A model generated the notes under the pieces. The model searched no databases. It was not told the origin of the DNA and saw nothing but the letters and a program-made list of their open reading frames with translations. From Herpetosiphon giganteus (GTDB lineage Bacteria > Chloroflexota > Chloroflexia > Chloroflexales > Herpetosiphonaceae), in assembly GCF_016907925.1 (NCBI RefSeq), contig NZ_JAFBCZ010000028.1:1-64000 (forward strand): a stretch of DNA of 64,000 bases, written 5' to 3'. The position numbers and the translations under genes were made by a program. The number at the start of each line of letters is the position of its first letter. Position 1 is the first letter of the stretch. This document shows, piece by piece, positions 34,080 to 43,105 of the stretch.

Positions 34080-35396
34080 ATGACTCAAAGGAATATCCCT
34101 AAACTAGAGGGTTTGCCGTTCATTGGACACCTCATGGCCTTTCAACGAGAAAGGTTGGGGTTATTTCAGCGTATTGAAGAACAGTGTGGTGAAATAGGAA
34201 TGTTTTCGATTGGGCCACATGATGTTGTTATGCTGAATAATGCAGAGCTTATTCATTCCTTTCTTGCCCTACATAATGATGCTACAGAAAAAGTTCCTCG
34301 TATTAGGAAAACTCTTTTCCCACTGTTGGGTAATGGGACACTGAATGCACTCAATCAGCTTCACAAACCGCAACGTGCGCGAATAATGCCATCCTTTCAA
34401 AGATCTACTATTCCAATACTTATTCCGACGTTTGTTAAAATCACATCCAATATTCTTTCGCGTATTCCTGGTGATAAGGCGATAGATATATTACCTTTGA
34501 TGATGGAGCTTGCCCTAAGAAACATTGGTTATAAGCTTTTCTCGGAGGATATTAGTGACACAGTTCCTCGTTTTCGTACATTGATCGATAGCTTGACGGA
34601 AGCCATAGTCTATCAATCAACGCGACTTTTTGAATTACCATGGACATTTCTAAACAAACATACACGTCATCTAAACCAGACTATAAATGAGCTTGATAAA
34701 TTTCTCTTTTCTTGGATTGATCAACGCAATATAAATCCAACCCCAGATGATGATGTTTTGAATCATCTTTTAACGACTCACACAGATCGACAACAAATCC
34801 GCGATGAGTTAGCAACTACGATTTTTGCAGGACATGAAACAGTTGGGATCACACTGACCTGGATGTGGTATCTTGTTTCAACTCATCCTCATGTAATTTA
34901 CAAACTAAAAGAAGAGATTGATGCTGTGTTAGGCACTAATCCAGTAAGCCAAGATTCGATTCCAAAACTTTCTTATTGTCGGGCCGTTGTGCACGAAGTG
35001 CTTCGTCTCTACCCCGCAGCGTATATTCTAAATCGACGTGTAATGCACGATATTACCTTGCCTGACGGCTGGCATCTTCCATCAGGTTCAAATGTTGGTA
35101 TTTCACCTTATATTGTCCATAGAAGATCCATCTACTGGGAAAATCCTACAATTTTTGATCCAACGCGATTTTTAAATGATTCTACTAATGTTCCTCGAGG
35201 AGCCTATATACCATTTGGTGATGGGCCTCATATTTGCTTGGGAAATCATCTCGCTATGGTAGAGATGATTGTTGTTTTAGCAACGGTAATACAACATGGT
35301 CACATTTATTGGCAGGGGATGGGTGAACCAACAATTCGTCCACTTATAACACTCACGCCAAGTAATGGAATTTTTGGTCGTATCACACCATGGTAG
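34080..35396 (+). CDS. cytochrome P450
   Basis: 438 residues, a full-length P450. The I-helix motif AGHETVG (about 250-256), K-helix EVLR (306-309), and the heme loop FGDGPHICLGNH with the Cys ligand near 386 are all present. P450s use O2 and electrons to oxidise a small molecule. No ferredoxin or reductase gene is nearby, so electrons must come from the host. It ends the AT-rich four-gene cassette behind the XRE, protease and membrane genes, suggesting regulated production or breakdown of a signal or lipid. The substrate is unknown. Confidence 0.92.
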   Translation: MTQRNIPKLEGLPFIGHLMAFQRERLGLFQRIEEQCGEIGMFSIGPHDVVMLNNAELIHSFLALHNDATEKVPRIRKTLFPLLGNGTLNALNQLHKPQRARIMPSFQRSTIPILIPTFVKITSNILSRIPGDKAIDILPLMMELALRNIGYKLFSEDISDTVPRFRTLIDSLTEAIVYQSTRLFELPWTFLNKHTRHLNQTINELDKFLFSWIDQRNINPTPDDDVLNHLLTTHTDRQQIRDELATTIFAGHETVGITLTWMWYLVSTHPHVIYKLKEEIDAVLGTNPVSQDSIPKLSYCRAVVHEVLRLYPAAYILNRRVMHDITLPDGWHLPSGSNVGISPYIVHRRSIYWENPTIFDPTRFLNDSTNVPRGAYIPFGDGPHICLGNHLAMVEMIVVLATVIQHGHIYWQGMGEPTIRPLITLTPSNGIFGRITPW

Positions 35397-35437
35397 ATAT
35401 TATGTCCTAGCATACGAGTATCACTTCATCCGCGCAA

Positions 35438-37261
35438 TTAGCCCGTATCCGCCGCAATCGCCAACACCCGATCAAAGCGAAAGGCCCGCTCTTCCTGCCG
35501 CAATTCACACCAGCCACGCACCCCGGTACTGGTCAGTTCGAGCGGGCGTATCGTGCGCGTGGTGATCCGATGCGCTGACGGCGTGTAATAACGCACCGTC
35601 AGGGTTTGGCCAGAACGAATCGCTTGCTGCACCGCCTGTCGTGTCTGTTCGACCGTGATCGTGGCCTGTGGCTGCTGCCCAACGGCCAGCGGTTCCATAT
35701 CGGTAGCCAGCGGCGGCGTGAGACTGGAATGCACCCCCTCCCATTGCTCGTCGAGCACACAACGCTGCGCAAACGATAGCTCGGCGAGCAACTGCTGCGC
35801 TTGTGCCTGAAACGCCGCCGCATAGCGCGGAACCTGCTGCGCCGCAATCCGCAACGCCAGCACCAGCGTTTCGACCTCACGGGACGGGGCAGGATCGCGC
35901 GGCGACGGCAACCCCACGGCCCGCGCGACCTGGGCCGCTGCTCCCGCCGAAATCACCCGGTGGGTTGCCGTCCAGCCCGCCTGCACCACGCCCTGCATGC
36001 CCCGCTGCTGCTCCAACACCGTCAACGCCTCAGCACTGCCTTCCACCAACGTCACCTGCCGCAGCCGCACGCGCGGTCGCGATGCTACCGTGGCCACCAC
36101 GGATTCCACTGCCGTCGGACGGACGGCATACCACGCATCCAGTGGCTCCCACACCCCCGTCAGATCGCCATCCTGCTGCACCCGTGCTGTCACCGCTGCC
36201 ACGCTGATGCGCCAGCCATGCTGCGTCGGTTGGCCCCAATAAGTCGCCCACCACCGCAGTAGCGGGGGCAGGTGAGGCGTGGCGGGTAGTAAGAGTCCAT
36301 CAAACGGGGGTGCAGTCACCGTCACCGCTGCCCAGCCATGCCAGAACACCCAGCCCTGCGCGAGACTGACCACCCCCGCTGGTTGGAGTACCTGCCGCAG
36401 CCACTGGCCAAACAGCCGCCCACGCTGGTCGTCGGGCAGCGTGCCCCACGCTGGATGCGCCCAGAGCAACGCCAGCACATCCCACAGCCGCCGTGGTGCG
36501 TGATCGTGCATGAGCGCAGCAAAGGCCTGCCAGAGCGTCGCCCAATCGGGATTGCGCCACGCAGGCAGGCCACTGTCCGGCGGGGAACAGCGCACAAGCT
36601 GGTGCTGGAGCAGCCGTTCCTGCTCGGCGAGGCTGGCCTGTATCCACGCAATCCCGCGTGGTGTCGTGCGCCACTGATCCAGTCGCAGTACGAGCCAGCC
36701 TGCGGACTGGGCCAGTGTGCGGGCCAGTGAGCCGGGGGTGGCAGCAGGCAGCGGCTGAATCGACCCTTGGATGAGCACCTCGGCGACCGCCTGAAAGAGC
36801 GATTGGAACGATGCAGGGGCGGGCGGTGCAGGAACAGGCCGCATCCGCCGCAGCCAGCGGGTCGTATCGCGAAGCAGCACGGTTTGGCGGCCCAACTGGG
36901 TGCGGATGGGCAGGAGGAAGCCCAAGACGGCCAGTCGTTGGAGCGAGGAAAGGCTGGCAAGGGCTGGCCATGGAGCCTGCCAGCGCCAGAGATCAAGGGT
37001 ATCAGGATCAGGCAGGGGGTGATCCCCATGCCACAGGGCGTAGAGCAGGGCATAATCGGCAGCGGTCAAGGATTGCCGGACAAGGCGACGATATGCCGGC
37101 GTTGTCCAATGGCACAGCAGGTCGGTGGCAAGGCCCGCACGGGTTTGGGATGCAGGGCGTTTATAGTGGGTATAATGGGCCAGCGTGCGCAAGGTGCGAA
37201 TGGGAACGGACGCAAACGCGTGGGCGGTGAGGATCTTGACAGGCATGGGAGAATAGGGCAT
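35438..37261 (-). CDS. WYL-domain protein beside the CRISPR array
   Basis: 607 residues. The C-terminal 90 residues (RQAVQQAIRSGQTLTVRYYT, quoted in part, to the end) match a WYL domain, a ligand-sensing Sm-like fold found in regulators of CRISPR and other defences. The long N-terminal part is helical and Trp-rich, with possible winged-helix segments but no motif I can name. The ATG at 37261 follows AAAGGTC; earlier in-frame starts enter the CRISPR leader. Its promoter region is shared with the leader of the array at 37416, so it may control array expression. This link is by position only. Confidence 0.7.
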   Translation of the reverse strand: MPYSPMPVKILTAHAFASVPIRTLRTLAHYTHYKRPASQTRAGLATDLLCHWTTPAYRRLVRQSLTAADYALLYALWHGDHPLPDPDTLDLWRWQAPWPALASLSSLQRLAVLGFLLPIRTQLGRQTVLLRDTTRWLRRMRPVPAPPAPASFQSLFQAVAEVLIQGSIQPLPAATPGSLARTLAQSAGWLVLRLDQWRTTPRGIAWIQASLAEQERLLQHQLVRCSPPDSGLPAWRNPDWATLWQAFAALMHDHAPRRLWDVLALLWAHPAWGTLPDDQRGRLFGQWLRQVLQPAGVVSLAQGWVFWHGWAAVTVTAPPFDGLLLPATPHLPPLLRWWATYWGQPTQHGWRISVAAVTARVQQDGDLTGVWEPLDAWYAVRPTAVESVVATVASRPRVRLRQVTLVEGSAEALTVLEQQRGMQGVVQAGWTATHRVISAGAAAQVARAVGLPSPRDPAPSREVETLVLALRIAAQQVPRYAAAFQAQAQQLLAELSFAQRCVLDEQWEGVHSSLTPPLATDMEPLAVGQQPQATITVEQTRQAVQQAIRSGQTLTVRYYTPSAHRITTRTIRPLELTSTGVRGWCELRQEERAFRFDRVLAIAADTG

Positions 37262-37415
37262 AACACGACCTTTGATTGGACAGGGAATGATCGATGCAAC
37301 CGCTTCAAGTTTACCATAATTATACTTGTGGTGCATGGCACAAATCGCGTGGCATGCATCTCGGCTGGCAATCCACGCGGGGAGCTGCTCGCATTCCGAA
37401 AGTGGACACAGAGGA
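37262..37415 (+). promoter_or_regulatory. CRISPR leader / divergent promoter region
   Basis: 154 bases between the WYL start and the first repeat. The degenerate repeat is at the other end of the array, so the leader should be on this side. The AT-rich segment near 37300-37330 probably holds the promoters. No conserved leader motif can be named. Confidence 0.55.
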
Positions 37416-38484
37416 GTTAGAACCAGCGCCCCGACGGCGAGGGGATTGAAACCTTAAGTATGCTTTGAGAACTTAAGTTCTGAATCGTTGTTAGAACCAG
37501 CGCCCCGACGGCGAGGGGATTGAAACATGACTCCACCATTCACCACATCGAGCGAATATGTTGCAGTTAGAACCAGCGCCCCGACGGCGAGGGGATTGAA
37601 ACTGATAACAGCCATAAACTCATCAGAGTTCTGAGTAGTTAGAACCAGCGCCCCGACGGCGAGGGGATTGAAACGCCCACCCGGATTGACCGCCATCCGT
37701 TGTACATCTCTACGTTAGAACCAGCGCCCCGACGGCGAGGGGATTGAAACGAACTGTAGATTGAACCGGAACTCATTTACAATATTAGTGTTAGAACCAG
37801 CGCCCCGACGGCGAGGGGATTGAAACACGAGTGCGATCAGCAGAGCGAGAGCCAGGAACGCGTTAGAACCAGCGCCCCGACGGCGAGGGGATTGAAACAC
37901 TAATTGCTTGCCCGAAGACGTTTCGGAAGTTAACCCGGTTAGAACCAGCGCCCCGACGGCGAGGGGATTGAAACGCGCAGAAACGCAAGCTAGTTCATAC
38001 TTATAGCCACCTTGTTAGAACCAGCGCCCCGACGGCGAGGGGATTGAAACATCACCAAGAAACCTATTACGGCACCAGTAATAAAACGTTAGAACCAGCG
38101 CCCCGACGGCGAGGGGATTGAAACCAGCATCTTCAATGGCCTTGTTCAATTCTTCTGGGAACGGTTAGAACCAGCGCCCCGACGGCGAGGGGATTGAAAC
38201 AATCTCATCCGGATCGAAAAAATCCGAGCAGTGAAGTTAGAACCAGCGCCCCGACGGCGAGGGGATTGAAACTGGATGTGTGTGAGTGCGCATTGTTGCA
38301 CCAGCTGCTTTGTTAGAACCAGCGCCCCGACGGCGAGGGGATTGAAACTTGAAGGTAATTAGCGTCATCAATCACTGCTTTAGCGTTAGAACCAGCGCCC
38401 CGACGGCGAGGGGATTGAAACATATTCATATGGCGAGTTCTTGCGTACCCTGTGCGAGTTAGAACCAGCGCCCCGACGGCGAGG
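37416..38484 (+). CRISPR. CRISPR array, 15 repeats, 14 spacers
   Basis: 37-base repeat beginning GTTAGAACCAGCG and ending GGGGATTGAAAC. Repeats start at 37416, 37490, 37566, 37638, 37714, 37790, 37862, 37938, 38014, 38088, 38164, 38236, 38312, 38385 and 38458. The first 14 are identical; the last keeps only about 27 bases (to 38484), marking the old end. Spacers are 35-39 bases and all differ. The GATTGAAAC end is typical of type I and type III arrays. No cas gene is in the window, so processing would depend on proteins encoded elsewhere. Confidence 0.97.
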
Positions 38485-38552
38485 AGGGCTGGACGAATTC
38501 CTGAGGGGTTTTGGCAGGTTTTTTCGCTGATTCGCGCCGCCGCTGGCCGATC

Positions 38553-38575
38553 ACCACGCAAGGCGTGGTTTTTTT
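38553..38575 (+). terminator. terminator after the CRISPR array
   Basis: ACCACGC (38553-38559) pairs with GCGTGGT (38563-38569), AAG loop, followed by a run of seven T. It would end the pre-crRNA transcript. Confidence 0.8.
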
Positions 38576-38801
38576 GTGGGCCGACCCGATCCATCGCCCG
38601 TTATGCTGCCCGCAATCCCGCGCAGCGGTAGCCCATCGGTGTGCTTCGTCGCCGCGTTGGCTGATGCACGGACAATCCTCGCGTAGGAAACGCTCCCCAT
38701 CGCCATTGACCGCGTTCTGCGGTATACTGCGTCAACCAACACCGCTATCCCGGTGGGCATCGTTTCGACACGACCCACCGGGCCATGCAGGGAGTCCATG
38801 T
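38576..38801. other. intergenic region before the exonuclease-like gene
   Basis: About 225 bases without a supported gene. A TATACT box at 38722-38727 could be a -10 element for the rightward gene at 38802. No other repeat seen. Confidence 0.35.
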
Positions 38802-39764
38802 ATGCGACCTGACCTCCCACTCCAGCGCTTCACGGGGGTTGATGACCCCGCCAAACCGGATCACTACGTCACCAAGACCCACCTCACGGCGTGTGGCCTC
38901 ATACCGGGCGATCCTGTCGCCGTTATCGTTCGGCCTAAACAGCGCAAACCCATCTATCTCTATGATCGCCACCACGCCGTGCCCCGCCAGTCGTCTTCCG
39001 CCATTCCACGCAGCACCACGACGCACCAACCGCCCATCGCCTGTGCCGCATGTGGCACGATGGGAACCCATGATCACCGCATCATCCTTGACTCCTTGCG
39101 CACGGATCGTGCGGAACCACCCGCTCCGGTATGTGCGGCCTGTTTCGCGGCCTGTGCTGCCGAAGAACGCCGGATTGCCGTGCAGGCACTTCGCGCTCAG
39201 GCACAGGCGTGGCTCGCGGCGTGTGTCATCGTGGCGTTGAAGACCACCGACGACGATGATCCCGATATTCTCGAACTTGGCGTGATTGACCACACGGGCA
39301 CAGTCTTCCTGCGGCAACGGGTCACGCCGCTGTGGGAACCAGAACGACCCGCCGTTGCGCTCCATGAGAGCACGCTGGCCATCGATGCCGATGCTCCCGA
39401 TCTCACCGAGGTTGTGCCCGCCCTTGCCGCCATCGTCCACGGGAAGACCGTCCTCGTGGCGGACCAGGACGACATCGACACCCTCATTAACAGTCTCGAT
39501 ATGCGCGATCATGACCCGGGTCTTCTGCTCGATCATGCCACCTGGTGCGATCTGCTGGAACCCTATAGCGACTGGTTTGGGAATTGGGATGACCGCCGAA
39601 GGCGCTACCGCTGGGAGCCGCTGGTGCCGACCCACGATGTGATCGGGGATTGTTTGGCACTCCGTGCCCGCCTTCAGGAGATGGCGGCATGGTCGCTCTA
39701 TGGCGGCTGCGGCATCGGCGCGGTGGCGCTGCCAGACAGCCTCACCCCCTTGATTCCCCGCTAG
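38802..39764 (+). CDS. DEDDh exonuclease-like protein with zinc-finger N-terminus
   Basis: 320 residues. Two Cys pairs, CAAC (about 80) and CAAC (about 112), suggest a zinc-binding N-terminal part. The C-terminal half (about 145-305) follows the outline of an epsilon-type 3'-5' exonuclease: a first strand with an acidic stretch, ILELGVIDHTGTVF, a middle LLLDHATWCDLL, and a final HDVIGDCLALRARL like the HxxxxD box. The first D-x-E is replaced by LKTT, so catalysis is doubtful. The ATG at 38802 follows GGGAG. It may bind DNA rather than cut it. Confidence 0.5.
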   Translation: MRPDLPLQRFTGVDDPAKPDHYVTKTHLTACGLIPGDPVAVIVRPKQRKPIYLYDRHHAVPRQSSSAIPRSTTTHQPPIACAACGTMGTHDHRIILDSLRTDRAEPPAPVCAACFAACAAEERRIAVQALRAQAQAWLAACVIVALKTTDDDDPDILELGVIDHTGTVFLRQRVTPLWEPERPAVALHESTLAIDADAPDLTEVVPALAAIVHGKTVLVADQDDIDTLINSLDMRDHDPGLLLDHATWCDLLEPYSDWFGNWDDRRRRYRWEPLVPTHDVIGDCLALRARLQEMAAWSLYGGCGIGAVALPDSLTPLIPR

Positions 39765-39790
39765 CGTCGCGTGCGACGGAGGATAATGGC

Positions 39791-40477
39791 ATGCCACGAC
39801 GACGACCGAACCCCGGGATCTGTGCATGGTGTGGCGGGGTCACCACCCCAGCACGTGTGATCGCCCATCTTGCCGGATGTGCTCCCTATCAGGCCGCGAT
39901 TGCCGCCGCTGACCAGCGCACCAGCACCCGCGACACGATCTACCATCTCCGGGCACAGGATGCCCATACCCCCTTCTTTTGGCTGGATCTTGCGGTGACG
40001 GGTACGGCGCGGTTGCACGACCTCGATCACTATCTGCGGGCGATCTGGCTGGAATGCTGCGAGCATCTGAGTCAATTTTCGCATGGGCGACGGGGGGCCG
40101 AACTCGCCTTCGAGCACCCTATCCACACAGTGTTTCAGCCGGGCAGCACCCTGACCCATGTCTATGATTTTGGGACATCCTCGGAAACGACGATCACCTG
40201 CCTCGGCATTCGCCATGGCGCGGCCTTGACTCCGTATCCCATCGCCCGCTTGATGCGCAATCAGCCACCGGACGAACGCTGTACGGTCTGCCAGCAGCCA
40301 GCGGTATGGTTCTGTGCGTGGTGCTTCGGTGCAGACAATCAGTGGGAGCCACGCTGCGATGTCCATGCCGCGATCTATCGTGACGCGGCGGATGATGATG
40401 CCGAGGTCATCCGGGCGGTCAACTCGCCGCGCGTGGGGATGTGCGGCTATAACGGCCCTGCCGAGCCGCCCTATTAA
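39791..40477 (+). CDS. zinc-finger protein, pRiA4b ORF-3-like
   Basis: 228 residues. An N-terminal CAWCGG...HLAGC zinc finger (about 10-29) is followed by a domain whose LHDLDHYLRAIWLECCEHLSQF resembles the pRiA4b ORF-3 family, common on plasmids and near transposons with unknown function. Then come more Cys pairs: CTVC (about 165), CAWC (about 176) and a CDVH. The start at 39791 follows GGAGGATAA. It lies 26 bases downstream of the exonuclease-like gene and is followed by a terminator, so the two form a unit. Confidence 0.55.
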   Translation: MPRRRPNPGICAWCGGVTTPARVIAHLAGCAPYQAAIAAADQRTSTRDTIYHLRAQDAHTPFFWLDLAVTGTARLHDLDHYLRAIWLECCEHLSQFSHGRRGAELAFEHPIHTVFQPGSTLTHVYDFGTSSETTITCLGIRHGAALTPYPIARLMRNQPPDERCTVCQQPAVWFCAWCFGADNQWEPRCDVHAAIYRDAADDDAEVIRAVNSPRVGMCGYNGPAEPPY

Positions 40478-40505
40478 GGTTGCGCTCCTTCGGTCGTGGT
40501 TGCGA

Positions 40506-40534
40506 CCACCCGCTCTACGGCGGGTGGTTTTTTA
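40506..40534 (+). terminator. Rho-independent terminator
   Basis: CCACCCGC (40506-40513) pairs with GCGGGTGG (40520-40527), followed by seven T. It ends the rightward pair and lies just beyond the stop of the leftward C25 peptidase gene. Confidence 0.9.
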
Positions 40535-40537
40535 TTC

Positions 40538-43105
40538 TCACTTCACCAGTGGCAACCACACCCGCTGCGGCGCAGGCGCAACCCGCAGCACCGTAGCGGG
40601 ATTGCCCAAGAGCAGCGTCGTGCGCAGGGCATCCGTGCAACACTGGCCTGTGAGCGCCAGTTCCAGCAGTCCGGCCTCGGTCACCTGCCCCAACGTTGGC
40701 CGTGCGGTGGTCATCGCCGCCGCCACCAGCCCATGCTGGAGGTGATCGTGGCCATGAGCGACCCCCAAACCACTTGATCCCCATGTGGCCAGCGCACCGC
40801 CGTCAGGATGCAGCACCAGCGCCTCATCAAGCGTCGTCCCGCGTGGACTGGGCTGGTGAAAGGCACTGGTCAGGCAGGTCAAGGCCAGCAACAACGGCAA
40901 CCGTTCGCCATTGCGCAGATCCGCAACCGCATTCAGATCGAGCAACCCACGCGGTTCGACAAGCGGATCGGTCACGGCCCACTGGTAGGCGTGGCTATGG
41001 CCGGTGTACTGCATGATCGTCGCGCCTGTGTTCCAGATTGCCAGGACCTGTTCACGGACGACCTGCGCATCAGCCACGTACCATTCGGGATCAGTGCTTG
41101 TTGCCTGCGGGTCGTAATAGGCCCGGTGCAAGGTCATCGTCAGGGGATAGACGGCCTCACTCTGCGCCGCCAGCTGCGGAAAATCAAGTGCTCCCTCGGC
41201 GTTATCCGCCACACTCCCGACTGTGCTTTGCCACACGCCCCATGGCGCTGCCGCATAGCGCTGCTGTTTGGCGATCAACACAGGGATCTCGTCCACGGTT
41301 TTGACGGGCCAGCGACCCACGGGCAGATCCGGCAGTAGGTCGGCAAGCGGATCAGCACCGTCCAGTTGGCCATAACAGGATTCACAAGCGGTTTCCCCGA
41401 GCCATAAATCGACCTCAGCGAGATAGGGCGGGATCAGCGGTGGCTGGCCATAGCCCAACACATCACGCGGGTCTGCCGCGCCGTCGCCAACGAGGAGCAC
41501 GCTCGTCGGTGGGGTCGGCCACGTCGCCGCTGCATGCTGGAGGAAGGATCGCAGCGCATCCGGCGACACCTGGCCAAACGCCCACGCGGCATCGAGATCT
41601 TCCCGCGCCACGAGCACCGTGGTCGGGGTGCGCAGCGGGTCGAGGGCTGGCAGGAAGGCGCGTGGGGCGATAATCACATCGGTTCCAGCGGTGGACAGAA
41701 CGACGGGGGTATGGCGCTGAACGGTTGGCGTGGGCAGGGGTGCGTGGCCAACGAGCAGATACCGGCGACTCACCAGGCTATCGGCCAGCACGGGCGTAGG
41801 GCCAGCAGGCAAAATGACGATCTGCGGCTGCTCCGGTGCGGTCACATCATAGAGCGTGCGCAGCAGAGGCGCAGCGGGTAGGGTATAGCGGGCAGGTATT
41901 GGGCCACTTCCAAACGCCTCGGTTGGCGACGTGGTGAGGTGCATGGGCCGGGTCACGGTCACGGTTTCGAGCAACACACTGGCTGCGCCGCTGGCCGGAG
42001 CAGCCAGCATCACCGTGAGGGCAGCAGTATTGGTCACCACGACCGACGTTTGCCATGCCGCAGTCGCAGGTACGGTGATCGGCACGCTATTGACCAGCAG
42101 CGGCACGGGCAGACTGGTAGCGGTGGCTCCGCTGAGGGTTACGGTCATCACGCCGCTGGCCAGCGGCAGGGTGGGCGTGAGCAGCATGGTGGTTGCATCG
42201 GCAGTGCCACCCGCGATGCTGCTCAAGCGGCGACTGAAGGTATGCCAGCCGCGCATCCCCGCATGGCGACTCTCAATCAGCTGCGGGTCGTCCCATTCAT
42301 TCGTCATCCAGATGGTATCGGTCAACGGGGCGGTGCTCGCTAATGCTAAGCGCGAGGCCATCGGCGGTGAGGGCGTGGCCGCTGCGGTCGTCAGCCAGAG
42401 GGTCGAAGCACGGTTCCAGCGATCACCAACCGCATTGACATACAAGCGTACCTCGTCATGGGCAGCGACCACGCCATCGCCAATCCCACGCCAATCGAGC
42501 GGGATCACCACCCCGTGATGTTGTACCTGCACGGTCGCCGGATTGAGGGTTGTGAGGTCAATCCCCGCTGCGGCCAACATCGCCCCCGTTACCCGTTGCA
42601 TGCCCGGTTCGGTCACGGTCAGCGTCCACGTGTGATCGGCAAACGCGAGTGGATTGGTTGGCGGTACCGGATCGCCAAAGGGCATGCGCGGCACGCCTTG
42701 GAGATCGGCAGGCGATTCTATTAGGACTGCATTCTCCAACACGGCGTGCAGCTGCGTCACCTGCTGGATCTGGCCGCGCTGCTGGATGATCGGCTGGACC
42801 AGGTAGACCCACACACCATACCCGCGATAGCTGCCATTGCGCAGGAGAGTTACCGGAGCGGTTGGCAGCTCGGCACGCAACGCCGCATCGCGGTGCGGCA
42901 GTGCGGTCGTTTCCCGCGTGAGCCTGAGGGTTGGCGCGGCAGCGTTCAGGCTACGTATAGCCATCGTCGTCGGTTGGGATGGCACGCCCGCGATCACCAC
43001 CGTCGTGCCAACCGCATGAATGCTGAAGGGTGTGACGGTGGCCAGCGCAGCACGCGGTACGGCCATGAGGATGATCAGGATGATGAGATATTTAGAGACC
43101 CGCAT
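40538..43105 (-). CDS. secreted C25 (gingipain-type) cysteine peptidase
   Basis: 855 residues. Signal peptide (1-22); an N-terminal beta-rich region (to about 380); then a peptidase C25 domain with VLLVGDGAADPRDVLGYG, the catalytic His in QYTGHSHAY (about 701) and the catalytic Cys in LALTCLTSAF (about 743). A short Ig-like end closes with RVWLPLVK, similar to the tail of the propeller protein at 26830. It overlaps the coupling-ATPase gene by 14 bases, so it belongs to the conjugation operon. It might process pilus or surface proteins of donor or recipient. Confidence 0.85.
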   Translation of the reverse strand: MRVSKYLIILIILMAVPRAALATVTPFSIHAVGTTVVIAGVPSQPTTMAIRSLNAAAPTLRLTRETTALPHRDAALRAELPTAPVTLLRNGSYRGYGVWVYLVQPIIQQRGQIQQVTQLHAVLENAVLIESPADLQGVPRMPFGDPVPPTNPLAFADHTWTLTVTEPGMQRVTGAMLAAAGIDLTTLNPATVQVQHHGVVIPLDWRGIGDGVVAAHDEVRLYVNAVGDRWNRASTLWLTTAAATPSPPMASRLALASTAPLTDTIWMTNEWDDPQLIESRHAGMRGWHTFSRRLSSIAGGTADATTMLLTPTLPLASGVMTVTLSGATATSLPVPLLVNSVPITVPATAAWQTSVVVTNTAALTVMLAAPASGAASVLLETVTVTRPMHLTTSPTEAFGSGPIPARYTLPAAPLLRTLYDVTAPEQPQIVILPAGPTPVLADSLVSRRYLLVGHAPLPTPTVQRHTPVVLSTAGTDVIIAPRAFLPALDPLRTPTTVLVAREDLDAAWAFGQVSPDALRSFLQHAAATWPTPPTSVLLVGDGAADPRDVLGYGQPPLIPPYLAEVDLWLGETACESCYGQLDGADPLADLLPDLPVGRWPVKTVDEIPVLIAKQQRYAAAPWGVWQSTVGSVADNAEGALDFPQLAAQSEAVYPLTMTLHRAYYDPQATSTDPEWYVADAQVVREQVLAIWNTGATIMQYTGHSHAYQWAVTDPLVEPRGLLDLNAVADLRNGERLPLLLALTCLTSAFHQPSPRGTTLDEALVLHPDGGALATWGSSGLGVAHGHDHLQHGLVAAAMTTARPTLGQVTEAGLLELALTGQCCTDALRTTLLLGNPATVLRVAPAPQRVWLPLVK

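Noticed and set aside
37454-38594. Leftward open frames with repeated FQSPRRRGAGSN sequence
   Set aside because: They are translations of the CRISPR repeats on the opposite strand.
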